Of a stretch of 64,000 bases of DNA, positions 35,190-44,924 are shown one piece after another. The position numbers and the translations under genes were made by a program. Below the pieces are notes generated by a model. That model saw nothing but the letters and a program-made list of their open reading frames with translations. It was not told where the DNA came from and did no database searches. The stretch covers positions 94,311 to 158,310 of the forward strand of contig JANBVO010000062.1 of the NCBI GenBank assembly GCA_030052745.1. Reading direction: 5' to 3'. The stretch comes from Pleurostoma richardsiae. Taxonomy: Eukaryota > Ascomycota > Sordariomycetes > Calosphaeriales > Pleurostomataceae. Within the stretch, counting starts at the first letter, position 1; each line of letters opens with the position of its first letter.

Positions 35190-35928
35190 TTAGCTGAAAT
35201 GCCTCTCTGACTCGCCCTCAACTGTGAGATCGGACAGGATGTCTATTTCATTGTTTGTCTGTCTAGCAAGCCGCTTCGCCTCGTTGCAGTCCGCCGTACG
35301 TTCTGCTCTTAGGGCCGGGTATTTAGAACGGAGTTCCCTCACCGTTGCGGAGCTCAAAGGCTCGCAGCTCATCCTGCGTTTGATAGATCAGCGAAAAGCT
35401 CACCAGAGTGCTGAAGCTCAAGTCACGAAAGCCACACTCAAGGACCGTTCATATCACGAGCACGTTGCGGGGCCGTAGCAAAGAATAAAAGAACGCCTTC
35501 TCCAGTTGTTTCAACCTCGACAACAAATGTTTGCGTCCTCGTCGAATCAAGCTCGTCCGCCAGATCTTCGCATATCCACTGCCATAGCCCGCACGCAGGC
35601 TAGCCGGAAGCCGCATCTCGACACAGAATGACCCTGAGGCGAGGGTCTCCAGAGAAAGCAATGACTCCTATTCACCCTACTAATGTGATACACAGGACCT
35701 GTACCGCGCTCTTTGCCCAGGCCGCACCTCAGCTTCCATGGGTGCGCTGTACCGGGATCGAGCCATCTCTGTCTCTGCAGAGCAGCAACGTCGGCCTCCC
35801 ATGACCAAGGCCCTCCAGATAGATAGAACGCCGACAGCGGAAGTCGCATTTGGGACACGCTTCTCCTCTTGACCGAGACATAGACACGAGACCGTAGAAA
35901 ATTCGATGTAGTCGTGCAAGAAACATGA
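35190..35928 (-). pseudogene. Decayed gene with several nonsense codons and frame changes, function unknown
   Basis: On the minus strand one frame from ATG 35928 reads GHGRPTLLLCRDRDGSIPVQ, then AAWAKSAVQVLCITLVG, then GVIAFSGDPRLRVILCRDAA, then LWQWICEDLADELDSTRTQ and VEVETTGEGVLLFFATAPQ. It is broken by TGA, TGA and TAG and stays in the same frame across all three. Each stop needs only one C-to-T change to become Arg or Gln. Coding character then moves to a second frame (ECGFRDLSFSTLVSFSLIYQ, TQDELRAFEL) and a third (RELRSKYPALRAERTADCNE), ending at TAA near 35190. This pattern suggests one original gene of about 240-250 codons now carrying nonsense and frameshift changes. An unresolved intron could explain part of it. 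Family unknown. Confidence 0.4.
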
Positions 35929-36059
35929 GGGAGTAGCGTTTTATGGTAAAGAATGATATATTGAGGGGGAAGCTATAGTTCTAGCGAGCAAAGGGCACCT
36001 TCGACGAACACGTCAACCATAACACCAGTCTCCCTAACCTTTCAGACGCGATCAAGTTC

Positions 36060-37748
36060 TCAGAGTGAGTAAGCTAGTCCGAGGGCTCGAAACCCGTCTT
36101 CTCGGCTTATTTGCGGTCGTTTGTGGGGATCCACGACGCAGGGCGTGTAGAAGCGGTGCCGATCGAAGAGCAGCCGGTACTCCACGTACGAGGCCTCGCC
36201 GTGCAGACTCAGGTCCCCAAGGAAGTCGACCACGTCGTAGTCGCACCGGTCCTCACCGGCCACGAGCTTCATGATGACGTCGCGGAAGACTTCTCCGGGC
36301 GCGCGGAGCGCGAACTCCACCATGCGGGAGCAGATGCGTGCCCAGATGGTCACCCACAAAGGATCCATGGATCCCTGGGCCTCCCGGAATTCGAGGGTTG
36401 GCTGGATGTCCTGCACCGAGGATAGGTTCAGGAAGTTGTAATTGAAGCGGTACAGCCAGCCGGGAACCTTCGTCAGCGACAGGGCAGCTTCGCGTGCGTC
36501 TTCCGAGTCGAGGAGACAGGCCAGCCCGTCAATGGTGTTACGGACTGTGTTGAGAGGCCGTTCAGGCCGGGACGTCGGGAAACGAACTTCCTCGCGCCGG
36601 AAGGGACCGTCTGGTGGGGACAGAGTCATGCCGATGAGCTCGGCGATGTCCGGTTTATGGCTGTCGTCATCTTTCTGGGCATTTTTCCACCACTCCTCCT
36701 TGGGGTCAGGCATGCCATCCGGCGTTAGCCCCAACGCAAGGTTGCTCTGCTCTCGGATAGAGGCACACCAGTCATTCCTGTTACGACAGGGAGGATGGAT
36801 GTATGAAAGCACGGAATCAGCCGCCCAGCACAGGGCGGAAAGACGGCGCAAGGTCTGGTCGTCCATCCGATTCCACCCCGTTCCAACATGGACATGCAGG
36901 CCAGTGGACTCGTTGACGCGGATGCGAAAGTTCCGGACCAGCAGATCGACAACCCGGTTGATATGAGCAAAGGCTTCGCTGGAAGCCCATAGCGCAGGTG
37001 AGCGGATCTCAACGGGACACCAAAGATAGCCGCGAAACCCATTATTCTCATTGACTGTAGGGTCATCACCGATGTTCCAAGCCTCGAATCCGGGGTCGGG
37101 AAAGCACTGGTCTGCTGCGAAATTCCAGTCAGCACATGGAATGCCCTTGGCGACTAAGAACTCCCTGAGGGCGAAGGGAACGGCGTCGGTAGGCGACCGG
37201 CCCGCGGCTGTCCGGAGCAGTTCGGGCAGGCCTGTTGGATCGCTTTCAGGGTCGGGCTTTGCGGGTCCCTGGACGAACGCCATGAGAAACTCCAGCTCGA
37301 TGCCGAATGAGACGTGTTGGGCAGATGTATCGGCTTGATAATCTGGTGGATCGCCAGTCGTCTCGTCAGAGGCGCCGCTCGCGGCAGCCGAGGGACTGCT
37401 GGATGAGACGTTCTGGGTGGATGTGTCAGCTTGAGAATCTGGCGGATCAACAGTCAACTCGTCAGAAGCACCGCTCACGGCAGCCGAAGGGCTACCGCTT
37501 GGGTGAACTTTACCGTCGCCAGATAAGACGTCCTGGACAGATGTATCAGCTTGAGAATCTGGCGGATCAGTAGTCATCTCGTCAAAAGCGTCGTTCGCGA
37601 CAGCCGAGGGGCAGCTGCTTAGGTGAGCCATATCACAGCCGGATGAGACGTTCTGGGCGGATGTATCAACTTGAGAATCTGGTGGATTAGCAACCATCTC
37701 AGAAGAGCTGCTCGCGGCAGCGGAGGAGTCGTCGGTTGGGTGAGCCAT
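36060..37748 (-). CDS. Amidoligase-family enzyme with N-terminal tandem repeats
   Basis: Single exon, 562 residues. From residue 148 it matches the putative amidoligase family (glutamine-synthetase/gamma-glutamyl-ligase fold, ATP-dependent carboxylate-amine ligase). The domain opens with FGIELEF; PVEIRSPAL, GLHVHVG and a late LEFREAQGSMD supply the expected acidic and His residues around the metal-ATP site. Substrate unknown; family members are thought to make gamma-glutamyl-type amide links. Residues 1-147 are four copies of a Ser/Ala/Asp-rich unit of about 35-40 residues with the shared core PPDSQ(A/V)DTS.Q.VS. The fourth copy runs straight into the enzyme domain, so the repeats look like duplications of the segment before it. 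No signal peptide or membrane segment. ATG 37748 is the first in-frame start and lies at the beginning of repeat 1. Confidence 0.85.
   Translation of the reverse strand: MAHPTDDSSAAASSSSEMVANPPDSQVDTSAQNVSSGCDMAHLSSCPSAVANDAFDEMTTDPPDSQADTSVQDVLSGDGKVHPSGSPSAAVSGASDELTVDPPDSQADTSTQNVSSSSPSAAASGASDETTGDPPDYQADTSAQHVSFGIELEFLMAFVQGPAKPDPESDPTGLPELLRTAAGRSPTDAVPFALREFLVAKGIPCADWNFAADQCFPDPGFEAWNIGDDPTVNENNGFRGYLWCPVEIRSPALWASSEAFAHINRVVDLLVRNFRIRVNESTGLHVHVGTGWNRMDDQTLRRLSALCWAADSVLSYIHPPCRNRNDWCASIREQSNLALGLTPDGMPDPKEEWWKNAQKDDDSHKPDIAELIGMTLSPPDGPFRREEVRFPTSRPERPLNTVRNTIDGLACLLDSEDAREAALSLTKVPGWLYRFNYNFLNLSSVQDIQPTLEFREAQGSMDPLWVTIWARICSRMVEFALRAPGEVFRDVIMKLVAGEDRCDYDVVDFLGDLSLHGEASYVEYRLLFDRHRFYTPCVVDPHKRPQISREDGFRALGLAYSL
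37300..37748 (-). repeat. Four degenerate tandem repeats (about 105-120 bp) in the amidoligase gene
   Basis: The plus-strand sequence TTGAGAATCTGG(C/T)GGAT with the flanking GA(T/C)GTATC and ACGT(T/C)CTGG recurs four times (near 37325, 37430, 37550 and 37670, with small changes), coding for the N-terminal repeats of the amidoligase. Unit length differs by in-frame deletions. Confidence 0.75.
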
Positions 37749-39453
37749 GTCGCCGCGCAGCTGTGAAATGGCAACGTTCCCTTAATGAGTTAGTAGTGTC
37801 TTCTTCCAGAGGTCCAGTATCCGTGTCCTCGTATGTATTCTTGCTTGTGATCGTAATAGATCTGATGGTAATTCAGGTTCACTTCCGTGGCCCGGGGCTT
37901 GAACCAGAGCCCCTTGTATAGTTGCGAGCCGAGAAGGCTGTTGAGTGAACAAAGACCTTGTCATCCTCCCTTCTCGCCGCTGTTCATATTGTATAGAGAC
38001 AGACACATTGGCCAGGTGAACAAGCGGATTGTTCCCTGAATAAAGTGAATCAAGACGGAAACGAACAAAGACGAGGAAGCAAGGAAGAACACCTGGTTCG
38101 ACATTGTGGTCGGGGAGCGCATTGAGAGGCCCTGAACTGTCAGAATCAGACCGTTCTTGCCTCCCAATGCGATGACCACGGCCGCAATCTGAATAGGAGT
38201 ATTACGGATTGGTAAGCTTAGATACCCAAGGCTGTATGTATGTGGGATGGAGGGCTAAGACAACACGGCCAGAGAGGAGCAAAAGATGCACCAGACACTG
38301 AAGCAAGACATAAAGACCGTCCAGACTGTAGGATAATGTTCACACACATCTGGCTGATGAGGAATGATTCCTCTCGCAACCCATCTGTTTCGATGCTCAG
38401 CAGGGGACGTGCGCTGTCATCATCCCGTTGTACCGTGGAAGTAAAAACGCAATCCGAGTATACTTTCATTCTCCCACCCTTCCTTATCTTCAGGATAACG
38501 TAATCTCCTATTTTGCTAACCCTAACAGTCATGCCACGGCTAATGCGCAAGCAAGATCGCCAGTATATCACGTTTCACACATCACATCACACACACACAC
38601 ACACACACACAATAGGGATTGCCTGCGAAGCTCTGGTCAAGTGGCCTTGTGTGGAGGCGTCGGTCAGAAAGTTCTGGCTGACCCAGGACGATTGGCTGGC
38701 ACCTTCTTGCGGTGTCCTGGGTTAGTAACCATAGATCTCGTCCATAAGATCCGGTGAAGCTAAGACTAGCCAGAGGCGGGTGAGGAAAGTGTGTTCTTGG
38801 TTGTGAAGATGAGGAGTGTTTGAGGATAGTCGTGGATTTAGTGGATGGGAAACGTATAGCATGGAGGACAATCACTGTCCGTGGTATTCTTATTATACGG
38901 AGCACAACACAGCCTCCACCGTAAAGTTGCTGATTTGGTCAGATTGATGATATCAAGTAGCAGTGTCTGAGGAATCAGAAAGCAGCCTTCTCGACAGACA
39001 GCGACACATGTTTACAGCTTAATGAGCTCGTCATGTTAGGGAGGGAGGTAGTTACTCTGGTACTGTACCTACCACCGCCTACGGATCCGCTCAGCTCCCA
39101 ATTGCAGCCTCTTGATTGGCCACAGCTCACCCCTGCCTCGATCCGGCTAGCCGAGCAGCCCAGGGCGAGCTTGCCGTGGCCGCCAGCCTCTCTCGCTGTC
39201 TCGCAACACGAGATCTTCCGAGAGCTTTTTATTTTTTCCCGGACCGAGCCCAAACTGCCACACCCCCAAACGACCGGCCTCGTCGACAGGAAAAAGTAGC
39301 GCAAAACTCCAGCAACGCAAACCCCCATCTCCGCTCCTCCAGACGCCCTCAATTGCAGCCGCAGCGGCCTCAATCCGGCGGTACAATCCCCTCAATTGCC
39401 CTTCCCCCCGCGACCGTCAGAGCTTCCCAAGTCATAATAATAATACGATCGCC
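37749..39453. other. Divergent intergenic region with a CA microsatellite
   Basis: Promoter space for the amidoligase (minus) and for ATP synthase subunit g (plus). A CA repeat lies at 38588-38611. Near the subunit g side, ATTGG at 39115-39119 is an inverted CCAAT box, as often bound by the HAP complex before respiratory genes (inference). One TACGGAGCA motif lies at 38896. No gene seen. Confidence 0.4.
38588..38611. repeat. (CA)12 microsatellite
   Basis: An uninterrupted CA dinucleotide run of about 24 bases in the gap before the ATP synthase subunit g gene. Confidence 0.9.
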
Positions 39454-40275
39454 ATGTCCGCCCTCGCCGCCTCCTCCCGCCCCTTCCTGCGGCCCTCCTC
39501 GGCCCTGCGACACATGACCCGGTCCGCCGCCCGCCGGTACGAGAGCACCGCTGCCGGCAAGGCCACCGAGGCCGCCAGCAAGACCACCGATGCTGCCAAG
39601 GGCGCCGCCTCCAAGGCCGCCCAGGGCCTGTCGCGCGTCACCTCCGCCGCCGGCCCGGCTATCGCCAGTGCCGCCAAGGGCGTGTCCGGTGCCCTGGGTA
39701 AGGTGGGCGGGCGGACGGGCCGGCTCATCGCCTTCGTCGAGCGTAAGGAAATCCCAGTAACAAACTGATGCAGGCCTTGCATGTCTGTGTGCGCGGTGGG
39801 ATCAACGACTGACGGAGGATACTCAATCGTGCAGGACAAACGCCCTTCGTCGTCTACTACTCCAAGGTCGGCGCCGAGCTCGCCAAGCTGGTCTTCAAGG
39901 GCCAGAAGATGACTCCTCCGTAAGTAGACGCGCCAATGCCCAATTCCCATCGAGCCGGCAGCCGTTTCACGTCAGAAGAGAGTTGGCCAGACGCTTACCA
40001 GCGCATCATGTCCTCGCAGGTCACTATCGACGTTCCAGGCCTACTTCCAGGGCATCTGGAAGTCCCTCCAGAACCCCGGCGCCCTGTTGCAGTCCGCCTC
40101 CGGCCTCGTGAGCCAGCCGGCCTCCCTCCTGCAGCGCGCCCGCAGCATCAACCGGACGCAGATCGTCGGCGGCGGCGTCCTGCTAGCCGAGTGCCTCGGC
40201 TTCTTCACCGTCGGCGAGATGGTCGGCAGGATGAAGCTCATTGGCTACCACGGCCAGACGGAGGCTCACCACTAA
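39454..40275 (+). CDS. ATP20: Mitochondrial ATP synthase subunit g
   Basis: Subunit g of the F1Fo ATP synthase, needed with subunit e for dimer formation and crista shape. Exons 39454-39742, 39835-39919, 40020-40275 (introns 92 and 100 nt); 209 residues. The conserved part is QTPFVVYYSKVGAELAKLVF and FQAYFQGIWKSLQNP, followed by a C-terminal single membrane helix (GGGVLLAECLGFFTVGEMVG) with its GxxxG-type helix-packing motif. The N-terminus is a clear mitochondrial targeting region, rich in Ala, Ser and Arg. It continues into about 50 residues of Ala/Lys/Thr repeats (TEAASKTTDAAKGAASKAAQ) that look like LEA or apolipoprotein-type amphipathic helix. This makes it longer than yeast Atp20 (115 residues). 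Confidence 0.92.
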
Positions 40276-43200
40276 GCGGTGACAACACCACGAGACCGGG
40301 GGTGGAAGCCGGGAGGCTCTGTAGAGGAGGGGAAGTGTGTTGCTGAGGAGAAGGAGGTGGAGTGATGGTGGTGGAATAACGGACCTGGACCGCGCCGAAC
40401 TGTCAGTGGTCCGTGGCGGGGGACGAGACGCTGGTGAGAGGCTCGAGGGAACTGGACTCGGGGCATAGACGGCAGTGCGAGCAGACGGCCGGGATAGGCC
40501 CTGCTTGCTTGTTTTTCCGCACGCAACTTGATATGGGCCAACCTCAGCCGGTGCGGCTACCGACCGCCTACATACGTTGTCATGCTTCTGCCATGGGCTG
40601 TAGGTGTGCCCTGTGAGCTGCACCGGCCGGGGGAACAAGGCCTCTGTCCCCTTGTATATCCAGCAGGGGCGAGTGCGTGCTCCTTTTTTCTTCAGCTTCT
40701 CTTTTGTAATCCTGTACAATCAACTGCATCCGGGAGGCAAATGGAAAGAACAGAGCAAGATAATGTGTCAACATTAGCCCTTCTCCCGCCTTCCCTCTGA
40801 CCTTTCTCACTGTTGACACACACCCCATGTTTGCTTCCTCGTGAAGCCACGTCGAGACGCGTCCCATATGGCGCCCATGGGCCGCGATACTCAAGACCTT
40901 CAGCAGATGATTGGCTCGATCGCCGGAAGCAGAGCCGGACAGGCCGACGGCCGCCGTGGAGTGGCCCCGAATTGGAGGCTGGCTGGGCCGCGGGCACTAA
41001 GTATCTGCAGCTCGGTATGCACGTCCTGCCCTCCGCGAGGAGGTGAGGTGTACACCAACAGCCTGCGCGGGCTCATCGGCCTACAGACCCTGAGGCCACG
41101 GTCGCCCACCCTTCTTCCCCTGCTTCGGCCAACTTCTCTGCCTCTTCTACATCTGCTGATGCGGGATAGACGCCAAGGATACATCGAGATCTGCCCTGCC
41201 GATCGCGGAAGCCTTCACCTCCAACATCCCTCCTGGCGCCACCCTTTCAACGTGATCTGCTGATCTGACAGGGGGGGAGCATAGACCGAGCACTGCCCTT
41301 CCATGCAGCCACGAAGAACGTTGGCTGCTGGCGGTGTGTCGCTCGTCCCGGCCAGCCTTGCATACCGAGGACGGCTGGTGAATAGTGTGGCTAACAGTTG
41401 TCATGCAGCGCACACGAAAGGTTCCATCTGCACCATGACGCGGCAGGATAGGAAGAGAGGGGCGGGAGGACGAGAAGAAGGGAGAGAGGCGGAGGGAGAT
41501 GCAGGTTATGGCGTCCGGGCAGGACATGTTGGGCATACAGCCTCTCCCTCTACCCTGATCTCGAAGGTCCTTCCTTTTCCATCGCTGTCCTCAGTAAGTA
41601 CACCTCGCGGGGTGGAGTGTCTCCGGCTTCCCCCCCGGCCGCCTGGAAAAGCCCTCGCTGCCAGCTGGCCTTGCAGCAGGGCTTGCATGAGTGAGCAGCT
41701 GGACTGACTGCCTGCAGGCGCCTCCCTCCTCTTTTTTTGCCGGAGGAGGCTTCTGCCACTCCCACACCTTTAAGCGACCCTTTCAAGCAAAATCGGGGGA
41801 GAGGGGGAGAGAGACGTACCGCCGAATGAACAGAGAGTCCCATCACTGATCACGGGGTTCGATACTCCCTGGCTTGGTCTTGGGGACAGGAGCCGCTGCG
41901 GCAGGCTGAGCATGGCTGGTGTTGGCGATCACGAGGCGGTGTCGCCCTCGCGGATGGCCGACGCTGAGGGGAAAGCAGCTCAGTCTGGTCAAGGACGCGG
42001 CAGTGGAGACCGAAGCAGCCGTCGAAACCAACGCCTGGGTCCCCCTATAGTTGACGGCGTGTGAACACGCATGCAGACGAAGAGAGAGCCCGAGCAGTAG
42101 GCCGAAGCCGCCTACCTAGGTAGTATGTACGGACGCCACGCGCCCTCTAACCGCGTCACGTCGATGGCAACGACACGACTGCATAAGATCAAACAGTGAA
42201 TGAGTGGGGCAGGCCTGGAAGAGATGTTCACTCTTCAAGCGGTGTATATTGTTTTGTTTTGTTTTCTTTTAATAGCGCACTGTCTGGTTGTTGGCCCTCT
42301 GTCACGACCTTGGCCGGCTTTCAGGGGCCGAGATTTTACCCACAGCTGTTATTTACAGGCGTCAACGGCTGCCAAAACCGGCCGCATGTGGCCCTGGCCT
42401 CGTCCTTGTAGACACGAAACACCTCTTCTCCGCTTTCTCATCCAAGCGTAACGCCTTTTGGCTTCAGTGAAAACAATGCCAGCGGATCCCGCACGCAGAC
42501 AATGGCTACTGCAATACCGCCCCAGAGCAATCGATGAGTATATGAATGAGGAGAAAGTCAACCGCTCATTATGTCTATATCATATCATGACCGAAACAGA
42601 GCATTACATGACTCTGAAAATGACCCGAATCTCTTCTAGTTGCAAACCAACCGGCGTGCTGGCACCATGCAAAGGACAACGCCGGGCAATGTATGACAGA
42701 GTATCAAGACGTAAAACACATGGCCTCGTAACAGCTCGCGCATGGTGGTTAGTTGGAGAAACGCATAATGACGCTGTACTATGTGCCGCAGGAAGGTGAT
42801 AGATGGTAGAGAGCTCCGCCCGGCGCGCTCCAGTCAAGCTTCGCTCGATGTTGCAGGAAGATCATGCAGTTGCCGTGGTGTCGCGGTGAAGGTATCCATC
42901 ACCTGTGTTTAGAAGAGTGCAAAACATGGCCAGAAACACAACCAGGAGACTCGGCTTGTTCGAAAAGATCAGTGCCGAATCGTTGTTGTCTGGGCAGCGT
43001 GAGGGTTTTCTATTTGCGTAAGAGGGATTCCCCAGTGTTGCAGGACCCCAAGACAGGCAGCCATTGGCGTGAAAAGACGGATCTCGGACGGCTGATTGCA
43101 TGATTGCATGTTTCCGAACTGAGATGCATGGAAGCCGGCGGACGAAGATGTGACGTGTCACCGTGGTTATCCAAAGAGACCCCGGAGAGTCTCGAGACAT

Positions 43201-43547
43201 GGTGCGCTGTTCGCCGAAGGTGGTTCTTTGCTTTCGTCAATCATTCCTATGGCCGTAGCCTTGGTCCTCCATTGCCATCGCTGCTAGAGGCACAACACAT
43301 AGGAACAAGGTGATATGGGTTGGAGGGGCTCGGTGGGATCTTTGGCGGCCCAGGAGGTATCGAAGCTCGGTCCAACAATGCTGCGATTCTTCAAGCTGAT
43401 ATGGTGACTTTGCTGAAGACACAGGTATACCTTATTAGTGGGAGTCCTTCATCTTTCATCTCTTCTCTAGTCTGTTCGAATAGACGAGTCTCTGACATGA
43501 GCATCCGATGTGCGATGGCCAGGAGCAAAAGGTGCAACTGCGCGAGC
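40276..43547. other. Gene-free stretch (3.3 kb)
   Basis: No convincing exon on either strand; ORFs are short and overlap in opposing frames. The left part is the subunit g 3' UTR, the right end the 3' side of the methyltransferase gene. Small TAGGTA-type palindromic motif at 42110-42124. Confidence 0.4.
42110..42124. repeat. Short TAGGTA/TACCTA palindrome
   Basis: The palindromic ACCTACCTAGGTAGT core is the same motif as in the larger clusters at 5577, 26934 and 49901. Confidence 0.5.
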
Positions 43548-44924
43548 CTAGCGGCCTGATGGCCCAGGGCGCCTTGCGTTCCAGATGTATCTGATCTCAC
43601 GTAAGTCATTGTACTCAAGTCAACCAGTTGGCTTGGGACTTACAGCGTGCAATATGCATGGTAACTTCGGTTTGTGATATCGCGCTTCACGTCGTTCACG
43701 ATTCGGTCCATTTCGTCTTTGCTCTTGCCCAAGACTTTCGAGAAAGCACCATAAGTCAGACCAGGCAAGCCAAAGGTAAGACCCAGGTTGAACCATTCGC
43801 CCATGTCTTTCTCGTGAGGGTCGGCTGGCCACCCGTTGATCGGTATCCGTATGGACTCCTCAGTGATGTCGACGAATCCAACGGCTGCGAGACTATTTTT
43901 GATTCCATCACGTTCTATCCTCATTGACCGGCCGAACGTGTCCATAGCGTTGTACAAGTCTGCCACCCAGTCCCTATAGCGTGGAGGAACAGGTCCGTCG
44001 TCACTACGCGGCTCCCAGTCGATCTCGACATGTTCTATGAAGCCGTACATCGGTTTCAAGTGTCTGCCCCTGTCAGTAAGGATTGGTGATGATGAGACTG
44101 CAAAGGACTTACGCGAAGACTTTGGCGTAAAGATGCGGCCAGGACGTGACACTACCGCTCAGCGTCCGCATATGGATCAAGTCCCACGAATCTTCTCCAA
44201 GACCGTACCATGGCGACTCCATATCGGCCGGTATAAACCTCAAGTTGGGCGGTATCCTGTCCTATGGTTAGTTTTGTCCACAGGTCAGGGATATGTGCAG
44301 ACGCACGCGGATGGCTGCATCATGCTGAGGTCCGTTCCTCTGACCTCGCCCGTGCGAAATTGACTATTTGTCCGGTCAGCACGAGGCACGAGAATAAGAC
44401 GCGCAGAACTGACTCGGCCACGTCGACCGCCCAGATGCCGGTTCCAGTGCCCAGGTCGAGAATGCGAGGGCCATCACGATCGGGGACGATAGGGGCAGAG
44501 AACAGACGGTCTTTTCGTGCGATCAGGAAGAACTTGTGGAAGATGTCAAGTCGATCTCGCTCGTCCTATTCCGGTGGTGTTAACTGTATGTCTCGGAAAG
44601 ACGCTGTCCGGCCGTGTCTCCGGCTTCTGCGTGGGTCGACGCCGAAAATGATAGGTACCTCATCACAGGGGAACAAGTATTGGCCCTTGTGCCATGCGTG
44701 ATAATACCGGCCGGTGACCGGGTCAAGCACGGATCCCAGGCCGGGGCCACCAACGCTCGCGGTAGGAGGCGCCGTTATGTTCGACACGGGCGACCTGGAC
44801 AATCAGTCAGTTTAGCTACATAAGCCCCGATCTCGTCTGTTGCCTTCCCGGGAAGAGATGCGCCATAACAACGGCAGTCGTGGAGAGAGGTGACGACCTA
44901 CCCGCTATGGGACATGACGACCAT
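43548..44924 (-). CDS. LaeA-like SAM-dependent methyltransferase
   Basis: Class I methyltransferase of the LaeA/velvet-interacting type. Members of this group include the regulator LaeA of secondary metabolism and light-dependent development, and many enzymes of unknown substrate. Seven exons (minus strand): 44924-44902, 44794-44659, 44565-44414, 44363-44307, 44256-44113, 44063-43644, 43590-43548; all phases close; 324 residues. Motif I is [17 protein letters not shown] (about 88-104), followed by [26 protein letters not shown] and a late [14 protein letters not shown]. The opening [20 protein letters not shown] is typical. The first exon is only 23 nt. ATG 44915 is an alternative start three codons in. 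The last exon is needed to restore the family C-terminus; without splicing the frame ends at TAA after HAYCTL. I cannot tell whether this is the LaeA orthologue or a paralogue; paralogue seems likelier. Confidence 0.87.

Noticed and set aside
41857-41872. T-arm-like GGGGTTCGATACTCCC, suggesting a tRNA
   Set aside because: The stem does not pair properly and no acceptor or anticodon arms are found around it.
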